Positions 1 through 8,558 of a stretch of DNA of 44,310 nucleotides are shown piece after piece (position 1 is the stretch's first letter; every line of letters begins with the position of its first letter). The DNA comes from JBLHKS01 sp047620505 (GTDB lineage Bacteria > Verrucomicrobiota > Verrucomicrobiia > Verrucomicrobiales > DEV007), in contig JBLHKS010000041.1 of the NCBI GenBank assembly GCA_047620505.1, positions 1 through 44,310 of the forward strand, in the 5' to 3' direction. The position numbers were made by a program, and so were the translations under genes. The notes under the pieces are model-generated. The model had not been told where the DNA came from and did no database searches. It was given only the letters and a program-made list of their open reading frames with translations.

Positions 1-436
1 CAGCTTCGCCGAAAACCGCATCCCAATCGACATCGCCGACTTTCATCTGCGAAGCCGCCGTGTTTCCGCGATCTGGACAGCCAACCGCGCCGCGAATCCC
101 AAATCCGCGTTCCGTGAAATTCAATCCGTTGCGAACCTCGCGACCGATCCCGTCGTATGGTTTCCACTGAACGAACTGCGTGTCGACGCCGCCCTGGAGA
201 ATAAAATCTTCGATGAGCCGGCCAACCGGGTTGTCGGCGAACGCAGTCACGACTGCCGCGCGCTGACCGAAACAGCGCCGAAGTCCACGAGTGACGTTGT
301 ACTCGCCCCCGCCTTCCCAGGCCGCGAATTGGCGTGAAGTGTGGATTCGATTCTCGCCCGGATCGAGGCGGAGCATGATTTCGCCAAGCGAAACACAGTC
401 GAATTGGCAATCGGCGGCAGGTCGGATGTCGAGCAT
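1..436 (-). CDS. PfkB-family sugar kinase (2-keto-3-deoxygluconate kinase-like), 3' end beyond window
   Basis: This gene runs off the left edge, so only about 145 N-terminal residues are visible, and it is absent from a search for complete ORFs. Translation of the minus strand from the ATG at 436 gives a PfkB/ribokinase N-terminus: a first beta strand with SLGEIMLRLDPGENRI, the substrate-loop glycines EGGGEYNVTRGLRRCFG, then ADNPVGRLIEDFILQGGVDT and GLNFTERGFGIRG. The last motif is one I associate with sugar kinases annotated as KDG kinases. The family phosphorylates a sugar or sugar acid with ATP in the cytoplasm; the exact substrate is inferred. The anion hole and catalytic Asp (the C-terminal GAGD motif) lie outside the window. 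It is divergent from the sigma-54 activator. No strong ribosome binding site is visible. Confidence 0.85.
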   Translation of the reverse strand, partial: MLDIRPAADCQFDCVSLGEIMLRLDPGENRIHTSRQFAAWEGGGEYNVTRGLRRCFGQRAAVVTAFADNPVGRLIEDFILQGGVDTQFVQWKPYDGIGREVRNGLNFTERGFGIRGAVGCPDRGNTAASQMKVGDVDWDAVFGEA

Positions 437-502
437 GGGCAAAGTGATAGAGCGGCTGGAGGGTCCGTCAAATCCTCGTTCTCGGCGAAGTTACTTTCAA
501 TC

Positions 503-514
503 CGGCAGCTGCCG
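503..514. repeat. Palindromic dodecamer variant CGGCAGCTGCCG
   Basis: A perfect 12-base palindrome lies in the divergent intergenic region between the sugar kinase and the sigma-54 activator. It shares the GCAGCTGC centre with the dispersed CAGCAGCTGCTG family and differs only by symmetric changes at positions 2 and 11. Confidence 0.5.
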
Positions 515-583
515 AATTTGGACAAAGTTTGTTGAGACTTTCGAACATCATGCGTGGTTAGGGGTTGCGCGCGCCAGAAGCCG

Positions 584-2335
584 ATGAAGCCGGAATCCAC
601 AGCCAGAGACGTCAACGAACAGATCTGCGTCGCGGCGTTTCGCAACAACCCGACTTCGATCGTGGTTTCCCGCCTGAGCGACGGAAGAATCATCGAAGTA
701 AATTCGATGTTCACTCAGATTTCGGGTTATTCGGTTGAAGAATCGATCGGAAAAACGCCGATCGAGCTGAATCTCTGGGAGTCGCAGGAAGAGCGCGAGG
801 CGATGATCGAGGCCGTTGAAAAGGACGGCTGGATGGCACCGCGCGAGTGCGCGTTTTTGCGCCGCGACGGCGGTCGGTGGATTGGAGCGATGTCCGCGGA
901 GCGCGTCGAAATCGACGGGGAAGCCTGCATTCTGACGAACACGCTCGACGTGACCGACCTCAGGCGGACTGAAGCCCGGCTCAGCGTTGTGAGCGATGCA
1001 ATGGAGAACGCGCTTAACGGATTCGAAATACTCAGCGCCGACGGCAGGTTCGTTTACGCGAATCGCGCGGCAGTGGAAATGTGGGGCTACGACAGCGCCG
1101 AGGAGTTCTGCCAGAGCTCGCCGCAGTCGCATTGCCTCGATCCTGAAACTCCCGGGCGCGTCATCGGCGAGTTGAAAAAAAGCGGGAGCACCACGAGGGA
1201 GTTTGTCGCGACCAGGAAAGACGGCGCAGAGTTCGACGCCTTGATTTACGCCCGCCAGGCAACGGACGAGCTGAACAACGAAATTTACATCTGCACCTGC
1301 CTCGACGTCACGGAACGCAAGCGCGCCGAAAAGCAGCTGCTGGAGGAGAAACAGCGGCTCGAGGAGGAAAACACGCTGCTTCGGTCTGACTTTGAGGCCG
1401 AGCACGGGTGGGGAAATCTGGTGACGGCGAGCCCGGCGATGAAGGCGGTGCAGAAGCAGGCTTCGCAAGTGGCGAAGACCGATTCGACCGTTCTGATTCT
1501 CGGGGAAACCGGCGTCGGCAAGGAAGTGCTCGCCAGTGAAATCCATCGCAACAGCCGGCGTGCGGAGCGCCCGATCGTGATTTTGAATTGCGCGGCAATC
1601 CCGGCGACTCTGGTCGAAGCGGAGTTGTTCGGTGCCGAAAAAGGCGCTTACACCGGGGCGGACAGGGCGCGAAAGGGGCGGTTCGAACTTGCGGACGGAG
1701 GCACGCTTTTTCTCGATGAAGTCGGCGAGCTTCCAGAAGAAATGCAGGCCAAGTTGCTCCGCGCGCTGCAGGAGGGGCAATTCGAACGGCTGGGAAGCGC
1801 CGAGACGACGACGGTGGACGTTCGCGTGATCGCCGCAACGAATCGCGAACTCGAAAAAGAAGTTCGGGAAGGAAAATTCCGCGAGGACCTTTTCTATCGG
1901 CTCAGCGTCTTTCCGATCACGCTGCCGCCGCTGCGCGAACGCCCGGAAGACATTCCGGTTCTGGCTCAGCTCTTCGTCGAAAATCTCGGCGACAGAATCG
2001 GGAAAAAATTCAAAAGCATTGCGAGGCGCGGGCTGGAAACGCTCCAGAATTATCGCTGGCCCGGGAATATTCGCGAACTGCGAAACACGATCGAGCGAGC
2101 GATGATTCAGAGCAACGGGAAGACCCTCCAGATCGAAGCTCCCGGAAAACGGAGCGTCGGGCCGGTCGGCGGACAGCGATCTCTCGCAGAAATGGAACGC
2201 GCCCACATCGTAGCAGTTCTCGAGCAAACCAGGTGGAGAGTTCGTGGAGCTGGCGCGGCAGCCGAAATCCTCGGTCTGTGCCCGACGACGCTGGAGTCGC
2301 GGATGAAAAAGTCAGGAATCGAGAGACCGAAATAG
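584..2335 (+). CDS. PAS-PAS sigma-54-dependent transcriptional activator (AAA+, Fis-type HTH)
   Basis: This is a bacterial enhancer-binding protein of about 583 residues that would open RNAP-sigma54 promoters by ATP hydrolysis. Two PAS sensor domains come first (about residues 15-125 and 135-245), then a short coiled coil (KQLLEEKQRLEEEN). The AAA+ domain follows, with Walker A GETGVGKE near residue 306, a sigma54-contact loop GAYTGA (the usual motif is GAFTGA) near residue 354, Walker B GGTLFLDEVGELP, and the arginine-rich REDLFYRLSVFPI segment. The C-terminus is a Fis-type helix-turn-helix ending in PTTLESRMKKSGIE. There is no receiver domain, so input is probably a ligand or redox signal at the PAS domains. 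A GTG at 554 would add ten residues; ATG 584 is preferred but weakly supported. A sigma-54 promoter lies about 145 bases downstream on the same strand and is a plausible target. Confidence 0.93.
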   Translation: MKPESTARDVNEQICVAAFRNNPTSIVVSRLSDGRIIEVNSMFTQISGYSVEESIGKTPIELNLWESQEEREAMIEAVEKDGWMAPRECAFLRRDGGRWIGAMSAERVEIDGEACILTNTLDVTDLRRTEARLSVVSDAMENALNGFEILSADGRFVYANRAAVEMWGYDSAEEFCQSSPQSHCLDPETPGRVIGELKKSGSTTREFVATRKDGAEFDALIYARQATDELNNEIYICTCLDVTERKRAEKQLLEEKQRLEEENTLLRSDFEAEHGWGNLVTASPAMKAVQKQASQVAKTDSTVLILGETGVGKEVLASEIHRNSRRAERPIVILNCAAIPATLVEAELFGAEKGAYTGADRARKGRFELADGGTLFLDEVGELPEEMQAKLLRALQEGQFERLGSAETTTVDVRVIAATNRELEKEVREGKFREDLFYRLSVFPITLPPLRERPEDIPVLAQLFVENLGDRIGKKFKSIARRGLETLQNYRWPGNIRELRNTIERAMIQSNGKTLQIEAPGKRSVGPVGGQRSLAEMERAHIVAVLEQTRWRVRGAGAAAEILGLCPTTLESRMKKSGIERPK

Positions 2336-2349
2336 AGGTCTCTGAGACT

Positions 2350-2388
2350 ACGATATTTCGGGTTAAATCCGGAATATCGTAATTTTTT
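2350..2388 (+). terminator. Rho-independent terminator after the sigma-54 activator
   Basis: Twelve-base arms (2350-2361 and 2369-2380) pair with one mismatch around a 7-base loop and are followed by a run of six T residues at 2383-2388. The stem begins 15 bases after the stop codon of the activator gene. The stem is only moderately G+C-rich. Confidence 0.7.
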
Positions 2389-2478
2389 GTCCCGTTTATT
2401 GCGCTCAGACCAAGTGTTGGTTGCGCATTTTATCCTTTTTATCGGGGGATTCTCGCTTTTTGAAAACATTTGTAATTG

Positions 2479-2495
2479 TTGGCATGGGTTTTGCA
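2479..2495 (+). promoter_or_regulatory. Sigma-54 (-24/-12) promoter
   Basis: The 17 bases TTGGCATGGGTTTTGCA match the YTGGCACG-N4-TTGCW consensus at all but one position, and the invariant GG and GC are separated by exactly ten bases. Transcription would start near 2507 and run into the STAS-like gene at 2782. An activator of the matching class is encoded immediately upstream. Confidence 0.75.
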
Positions 2496-2506
2496 TTGTG
2501 TCTGGC

Positions 2507-2781
2507 TTGAACCAACCAATCCAACCCAACTAATCTTGAGCCTGATCTTCCCAACCATCCAGTTCGTTCGCGCCTTTCCCTAGGGTCTGGCGCGACGCTG
2601 GCTCAGGCCAGGAGGCTCCCAAGTGCAACACCAAGGGAACGGCGGATTCGTATGCCCGTACGAATCCGCCATCTTCGCGATGTGAAGAGTGGCGAAGAGC
2701 CGAGCGGGGCAGTCGCCCCGCTCGGTAACCCTTGCCTCCCCTCGCGCCGTTTGGCTGTCGATTGGATTCCCTCCCAGAACC
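2507..2781 (+). other. Long structured leader of the sigma-54 transcript
   Basis: About 275 bases separate the predicted transcription start from the next ATG, and no convincing gene lies here. The segment holds a CCAAC-rich stretch (about 2511-2532), then two perfect hairpins. The first has 12-base arms at 2641-2652 and 2659-2670 with a 6-base loop. The second has 11-base G+C-rich arms at 2700-2710 and 2715-2725 with an AGTC tetraloop. Neither is followed by a T run, so they are not simple terminators. They could be a dispersed intergenic repeat or a regulatory leader. Confidence 0.5.
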
Positions 2782-3138
2782 ATGCCCTTCACACTTTACT
2801 CCTCGTCCAATCCGATTCGAATCACCTGCCACGGAGATCTGACCGCTTCGGATGCGCGGCAGGTTCTCTACGAATCGCCGCAAATAGATCGCGCTACGAA
2901 TCGCCTCATCGACCTCCGCGCCGCCGAAGATTTCCGGTTCTCTGGCGCAGAATTGATGCTGAATTCAGCTGAGGCTTCCCTCGAAAGTTACCCCAATCCC
3001 TATCGCTGTGCTTTGCTGATCGAGAGTCCGCTTTCTCGCGGGATCGCTCGGATGTGGCAGAACCTCAATGAGCTGGCCGCCGCCGCGATCGAGGTTTTTG
3101 TAGATGAAAAGGAGGCTCTTGAGTGGCTCGCGGCCTGA
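2782..3138 (+). CDS. Small STAS/SpoIIAA-like protein
   Basis: A 118-residue soluble protein is read from ATG 2782. An upstream in-frame extension to 2689 would run through the leader hairpins and is rejected. The layout of short alternating strands and helices, and the ending VFVDEKEALEWLAA, resemble the SpoIIAA-like/STAS fold whose members typically end with an acidic-EAL-W-L helix. I see no conserved phosphoserine motif of an anti-anti-sigma factor, so partner switching is not claimed. The gene follows the sigma-54 promoter and leader, which suggests expression under control of the PAS-AAA+ activator encoded upstream. The assignment rests on overall resemblance, not on a diagnostic motif. 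Confidence 0.6.
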   Translation: MPFTLYSSSNPIRITCHGDLTASDARQVLYESPQIDRATNRLIDLRAAEDFRFSGAELMLNSAEASLESYPNPYRCALLIESPLSRGIARMWQNLNELAAAAIEVFVDEKEALEWLAA

Positions 3139-3150
3139 CTTCGATTGCTT

Positions 3151-3255
3151 CCAGCAGCTGCTGAGATTATTTCAGGCTCGCTGCCTCATATCGGTCACGC
3201 CAAGGCGTCTTGCTTGAAGAAGGCGAGGCGATCCTCCGGGCGAAGATCGACATGG
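3151..3255 (+). pseudogene. Internally deleted relic of the glnS 5' end
   Basis: This stretch is a mosaic copy of the downstream glnS gene. Bases 3151-3186 match 4706-4741 (36 bases, about four differences), covering the region just before and at the glnS start, where the ATG has become CTG. Bases 3187-3216 match 4859-4888 (the HIGH-motif coding region), and 3214-3255 match 5238-5279. The three blocks are joined by two internal deletions, and the second joint lies in a short shared TTG. The relic begins with the dodecamer palindrome, as does the true glnS upstream region. It lies directly before gdhA and creates a misleading in-frame upstream extension of that gene. Confidence 0.85.
3152..3163. 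repeat. Palindromic dodecamer CAGCAGCTGCTG
   Basis: Exact copy in the noncoding region upstream of gdhA, inside the glnS relic. It corresponds base for base to the copy at 4707. Confidence 0.85.
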
Positions 3256-3338
3256 CTGGAGAGATAGCCGAAACGTCGGCATCGGCAACGATTCGTAATG
3301 AACTGAGCGAGTTGGCGTCGAAGCTGAGCACAATTCAA

Positions 3339-4694
3339 ATGAGCGATCCAAAAACCATCGAGACCGAAGTCGAACAATTCATGACGGGCGTCGTCAGGCG
3401 AAATCCGTACGAGCCCGAGTTCCACCAGACTGTCCAAGAGTTTACCGAATCGGTGATGCCGACCGTTCTCGATAACTCGGCTTTTCAGGAGGCGCAGATC
3501 CTCGAGCGGATGACGGAGCCGGATCGAATCGTGATTTTTCGAGTCACCTGGGAAGCCGATGACGGCTGTCTGCGCGCGAATCGAGCGTGGCGAGTTCAGT
3601 TCAACAACGCGATCGGTCCTTACAAGGGCGGGCTTCGATTTCATCCGACGGTGACGCAAAGCGTGCTGAAATTTCTGGGCTTCGAACAGACGTTCAAGAA
3701 CAGCCTGACCGGCCTGCCGATGGGCGGCGCGAAAGGCGGTTCGAACTTCAATCCGAAGGGAAAGAGCAATCGCGAAGTGATGCGGTTTTGTCAGTCGCTG
3801 ATGACCGAGCTTCATCGCCACATCGGCCCTCACACCGACATACCGGCCGGCGACATCGGGGTTGGCGCGCGCGAAATCAGCTATCTCTTCGGGCAGTACA
3901 AACGGCTGACGAATCGATTCGTCGGCGCGATTACGGGCAAGGGACTCGCTTTCGGCGGGAGTCTCGGCCGGACGGAGGCCACGGGCTACGGCTGCGTCTA
4001 TTTTTGCGAAAACATGCTGAACCACCGCGGGGATTCGATCGCTGCAAAAACGGTGGCGGTGTCAGGATCCGGAAACGTCGCGACTTACGCGATCGAGAAG
4101 GCAACAGCGATGGGCGCGAAGGTCGTGACGGCTTCGGACTCGTCCGGCTTCATTCACGATCCGGAAGGCATCGATCCTGACAAGCTCGCCTTTCTCAAAG
4201 ACCTCAAGGAAATCAGGCGCGGCCGGATCGGCGAGTACGTCGAGAAATTCCCGTCCGCGTCGTTCCACGAAGGCCGGCCCTGGTCGGTTCCAGTCCAGGT
4301 TGCGCTGCCTTGCGCGACCCAGAACGAGATCACCGAAGCGGAAGCCCGGACGCTTCTCGCGAACGGAGTTCAAGCCGTTTCGGAAGGCGCGAACATGCCG
4401 ACTGATCTGGGAGGAATCCGCGCTTTCCTGGATGCAAAAATTCTTTTCGGCCCTGCCAAAGCCGCCAACGCGGGAGGCGTCGCGGTGTCCGGTTTGGAGC
4501 AAAGTCAGAACGCGCTCCGGCTTTCGTGGTCGCGCGAAGAGGTCGACGGCAAGCTCCAGAAAATCATGCACGAGATCCACGCGAAGTGCGTCGATCACGG
4601 AACCGAGGGCGACTTCGTCAACTACGTCAACGGCTCGAACATCGCCGGCTTCATCAAAGTCGCCGACGCGATGCTGGCCTACGGAGCCGTTTAA
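3339..4694 (+). CDS. gdhA: Glutamate dehydrogenase (NADP-type, hexameric)
   Basis: This enzyme interconverts 2-oxoglutarate plus ammonium and L-glutamate in the cytoplasm. The product from ATG 3339 (MSDPKTIETEVEQFM) is 451 residues, close to the roughly 447 of the E. coli enzyme. Visible family landmarks are VQFNNAIGPYKGGLRFHPTV, the active-site lysine segment LTGLPMGGAKGG, NFNPKGKSNREVMRFCQS, the substrate-side HTDIPAGDIGVGAREI, and a Rossmann nucleotide site VSGSGNVATYA. An ORF starting at 3210 exists, but its first residues (EEGEAILRAKIDMA) are translated glnS relic, so that start is wrong. Cofactor preference for NADP(H) is inferred from resemblance to the biosynthetic class. glnS follows after 41 bases, so the two genes may be co-transcribed. 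Confidence 0.96.
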   Translation: MSDPKTIETEVEQFMTGVVRRNPYEPEFHQTVQEFTESVMPTVLDNSAFQEAQILERMTEPDRIVIFRVTWEADDGCLRANRAWRVQFNNAIGPYKGGLRFHPTVTQSVLKFLGFEQTFKNSLTGLPMGGAKGGSNFNPKGKSNREVMRFCQSLMTELHRHIGPHTDIPAGDIGVGAREISYLFGQYKRLTNRFVGAITGKGLAFGGSLGRTEATGYGCVYFCENMLNHRGDSIAAKTVAVSGSGNVATYAIEKATAMGAKVVTASDSSGFIHDPEGIDPDKLAFLKDLKEIRRGRIGEYVEKFPSASFHEGRPWSVPVQVALPCATQNEITEAEARTLLANGVQAVSEGANMPTDLGGIRAFLDAKILFGPAKAANAGGVAVSGLEQSQNALRLSWSREEVDGKLQKIMHEIHAKCVDHGTEGDFVNYVNGSNIAGFIKVADAMLAYGAV

Positions 4695-4706
4695 CCCGCT
4701 TGCGTC

Positions 4707-4718
4707 CAGCAGCTGCTG
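4707..4718. repeat. Palindromic dodecamer CAGCAGCTGCTG
   Basis: Exact copy in the short gdhA-glnS spacer, ending 17 bases before the glnS start codon. Its position is duplicated in the relic upstream of gdhA. Confidence 0.85.
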
Positions 4719-4735
4719 GGACTATTTCAGGCGCG

Positions 4736-6415
<1,680 letters not shown>

Positions 6416-6421
6416 AAACCG

Positions 6422-6772
6422 CTACAACGGAAGATACTCGACCTTGCCTTGAAATTCTTCGAATGTCAGGCATTCAACAAGAATCAATAGCTCCTCAATC
6501 ACAGGGCCAATGGGCATGTCTTCTGGAACCAGCACCAGACCTCCCATAGCTATTCCATCGGCCATCCGGTCGTAAGCAAATCCAGGCATTGTATTCACGT
6601 CGTGGCTGACGACGACTCGTCCGTTCCGGACCGCCCACTCCAATACTTCGGGATCGTCCGCGCCCATCAAACCCGCGTCCTGAACACGGACCGCATCGAG
6701 ATCAGGGTGTTTGCGGAGCATGGCGCGAAAAATCCGGCCATTGAAGTTTTCGTCCAGCAGCAGCGGAACCAC
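6422..6772 (-). CDS. DUF5615 PIN-like toxin candidate
   Basis: This 116-residue protein belongs to the DUF5615/Mut7-C-like branch of the PIN nuclease fold. It begins LLLDENFNGRIFRAML and continues with VQDAGLMGADDPEVLEWAVRNGRVVVSHDVNTM. The early Asp-Glu (LLDEN), the GADDPEVLEWA helix and the VVSHD strand supply the acidic residues that would coordinate a metal in an RNase active site. It starts with GTG at 6772, three bases after the stop of the DUF433 gene, so translation is probably coupled. DUF433-DUF5615 pairs are regarded as type II toxin-antitoxin-like modules; toxicity here is inferred. The gene converges on glnS, with only a few bases between the stop codons. Confidence 0.82.
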   Translation of the reverse strand: MVPLLLDENFNGRIFRAMLRKHPDLDAVRVQDAGLMGADDPEVLEWAVRNGRVVVSHDVNTMPGFAYDRMADGIAMGGLVLVPEDMPIGPVIEELLILVECLTFEEFQGKVEYLPL

Positions 6773-6775
6773 GAC

Positions 6776-7120
6776 TCACTTAGCACGTTGAGGTCGGAGA
6801 TCCCGCGCCTCACGCAGCTTGCGGCGAAAATCGCCCGTTTCGGGTAGCGACTCGCATTTCGCCCGAATTTCCGCCGCCTGAGTTTTCCTCTCAGCAAGGT
6901 AAGCCTCCGCCTCTCGCGGATGCGACAGATAATAGCTGATCGTCCCATAGATATCGGCCAGTGAAAGCGACTGAAAATCGTCCTGAATCTGCTCCGGCGT
7001 GCTTCCCCGATTGAACTGACCGAATACGACTTCGGCCGTCACTCGCGACTGCCCGACTCGCCAAGAGCCGGCCGCGTCGACACGAATGGGTACGGATTGA
7101 GTTGGCTCCACAGCGATCAC
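6776..7120 (-). CDS. DUF433 antitoxin-like protein
   Basis: A protein of about 114 residues from GTG 7120 carries the DUF433 core VVFGQFNRGSTPEQIQDDF followed by SLADIYGTISYYLSHPREAEAYL, a predicted winged/helical DNA-binding antitoxin domain. In the family this domain represses its own operon and neutralises the partner PIN-like nuclease, which here is the next gene three bases downstream. A TTG at 7207 in the same frame would add 29 residues, but that extension is the translated terminator of the neighbouring lsrF-like gene, including the dodecamer as GQQLLAG, so GTG 7120 is preferred. Residues after about 75 form a charged tail (RRKLREARDLRPQRAK). Confidence 0.8.
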   Translation of the reverse strand: MIAVEPTQSVPIRVDAAGSWRVGQSRVTAEVVFGQFNRGSTPEQIQDDFQSLSLADIYGTISYYLSHPREAEAYLAERKTQAAEIRAKCESLPETGDFRRKLREARDLRPQRAK

Positions 7121-7161
7121 CCAAGAACCTAGCTGAGAGAAGTCGTTCGGCAACAAAATAC

Positions 7162-7193
7162 AAAAAAGCCCGGCCAGCAGCTGCTGACCGGGC
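7162..7193 (-). terminator. Rho-independent terminator of the lsrF-like gene, with a dodecamer in the apical part
   Basis: Read on the minus strand, GCCCGG (complement of 7188-7193) pairs with CCGGGC (7168-7173) and is followed by six T residues (7162-7167). The 14 bases between the arms contain the exact palindrome CAGCAGCTGCTG, whose symmetric halves extend the stem. It lies 28 bases after the lsrF-like stop codon. Confidence 0.8.
7175..7186. repeat. Palindromic dodecamer CAGCAGCTGCTG
   Basis: Exact copy placed in the middle of the terminator hairpin of the lsrF-like gene. Confidence 0.85.
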
Positions 7194-7220
7194 CTGAGAG
7201 AAATCAATTCGTCAATCGGC

Positions 7221-8171
7221 TCAGGAAGCCTCGTTCTTGAGCTGGGTGTAGAGCTCGAAACCTTCCTTCGGGGTCATGCCCTCGTGGACGACGCCGCGGA
7301 CGGCTTTCATCATCGGAACCGGCGCTTCGCTCTGGAAAATGTTCCGGCCCATGTCGACGCCGCTGGCACCTTGCTGGCAGGCATCGTAAGCCATTTGGAG
7401 CGCGTCGAGTTCCGGCCGCTTTTTGCCGCCAGCGATCACGATCGGCACCGGGCAACAGCTGGTGATCGTCTCGAAATCTTCCTCAACGTGGTAACACTTC
7501 AGGATGTGCGCGCCGAGTTCGGCCATGATCCGCGTGGCCATCCGGAAATACTTCGCAGTCCGCTCCATCGAGCGCCCGACCGCGGTCACGCCCATCACGG
7601 CGATGCCGTAGCGATTTGCGGCGTCGATCGTCTTGGTCAAGTTCTGCAAAGAACGGCGCTCGTGCTGACCACCGATGAAAACCTGGACGGCGAGGACCGA
7701 GGCGTTGAGCCGGATCGCTTCCTCGATGTCGACCGCGGTGTCTTCGTAAGAAAGCGGCTCGTAATTCGGCCGGCTGAACTTGAGCGGCTTGCCATCGAGC
7801 TCGCCTTCGTATTCGTCCATCGGGCTGATCATCGAAGTGCCGCCGGAAGCCCGAAGCGCGATCGCTTTCTGGGTTGAGGACGGGATGATCGAGCGCTGGA
7901 TTCCGCGAGTGAGCATGAGGCAATCGCAATGCGGCTCGAGCGGCAAAATAGTCTGATCAACACGCTCCAGGCCGGTGGTCGGCCCCATGAAGTAGCCGTG
8001 GTCAAAGGCCAACATGATGGTGCGGCCAGTCTTCGGGTTGAACACTTTGGAAAGGCGGTTCTGCAACCCCCAATCGTATTGATGCGAGCCCTTAAGAAAG
8101 AAGCCCGGTGCTTTCTGTGGAGTGTCGGTGAAAAACTCCTTGTTTTGTGTTACTCCGTCGAGGTCAGCCAT
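7221..8171 (-). CDS. lsrF: LsrF-family class I aldolase / 3-hydroxy-5-phosphonooxypentane-2,4-dione thiolase-like
   Basis: The 316-residue product follows the E. coli LsrF sequence closely as I recall it: MADLDGV, DWGLQNRLSKVFNPKTG, MLAFDHGYFMGPTTGLERVD, LTRGIQRSIIP, CPVPIVIAGGKK and the phosphate loop GASGVDMGRNIFQSEAPV. LsrF acts last in autoinducer-2 catabolism, transferring an acetyl group from the phosphorylated AI-2 product to CoA, and belongs to the DhnA/class I FBP-aldolase superfamily. This protein has an extra segment of about 20 residues (near 125-145, MDEYEGELDGKPLKF) that E. coli LsrF lacks. No other lsr gene is in the window, so the substrate may differ; a general aldolase role is possible. 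A terminator follows at 7162-7193. Confidence 0.85.
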   Translation of the reverse strand: MADLDGVTQNKEFFTDTPQKAPGFFLKGSHQYDWGLQNRLSKVFNPKTGRTIMLAFDHGYFMGPTTGLERVDQTILPLEPHCDCLMLTRGIQRSIIPSSTQKAIALRASGGTSMISPMDEYEGELDGKPLKFSRPNYEPLSYEDTAVDIEEAIRLNASVLAVQVFIGGQHERRSLQNLTKTIDAANRYGIAVMGVTAVGRSMERTAKYFRMATRIMAELGAHILKCYHVEEDFETITSCCPVPIVIAGGKKRPELDALQMAYDACQQGASGVDMGRNIFQSEAPVPMMKAVRGVVHEGMTPKEGFELYTQLKNEAS

Positions 8172-8310
8172 GATGTGTTTGAGTCAAATGTTAGATTGTC
8201 CGCCGCCAATCCGGCAGCGAGCCCCTTTCATAGCAAGGATCCGGTCAGGGTCAAGCAAGGTCGAAGCTCACGCGGCTTGACGTCGGCGTAAATGGCCGGT
8301 TTTCTGCCGA

Positions 8311-8553
8311 ATGTTGAAATTCATCGGATTCATCATCGGAGCCGTTCTGGGGCTGTTCATCGTCTATCAATTCGCGTTGACGACGGAGGAGAGATTCACG
8401 ATTCAATTTTTCAGGGCGGTCAAGGATATGGATTCGAGCGTGGGCATCCCGTCTAGTTTCTGGACTTCCTGGGCCGCGATCAAACTCGGAATCGGTGGGC
8501 TTCTGGGCGGCCTGGGCGTCGCAGCGTTCGTGGGAGCTGTCCGAGGCCGCTAA
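8311..8553 (+). CDS. Small two-span membrane protein
   Basis: An 80-residue protein has a hydrophobic N-terminal segment (IGFIIGAVLGLFIVYQFAL, about residues 5-24) and a glycine-rich C-terminal one (LGIGGLLGGLGVAAFVGAV, about 59-77), linked by a soluble loop. It is probably an inner-membrane hairpin protein. I do not recognise a family. It ends five bases before the cobalamin adenosyltransferase gene on the same strand, which supports its being a translated gene of that operon. It is divergent from the lsrF-like gene. Confidence 0.6.
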   Translation: MLKFIGFIIGAVLGLFIVYQFALTTEERFTIQFFRAVKDMDSSVGIPSSFWTSWAAIKLGIGGLLGGLGVAAFVGAVRGR

Positions 8554-8558
8554 CCATC

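Noticed and set aside
548..2227. 559-codon open frame antisense to the sigma-54 activator
   Set aside because: It is a mirror of a strongly supported AAA+ gene in G+C-rich DNA, is Arg/Phe/His-rich without any domain, and overlaps it almost fully.
3210..3338. 43-codon upstream extension of gdhA
   Set aside because: These codons are the translated glnS relic; the family N-terminus begins at ATG 3339.
7121..7207. TTG-initiated extension of the DUF433 gene
   Set aside because: It would translate the terminator and dodecamer of the neighbouring lsrF-like gene; GTG 7120 is close to the domain start.
8172..8558. Possible cobalamin riboswitch before the adenosyltransferase
   Set aside because: No B12-box-like sequence is visible and a small gene occupies most of the interval.
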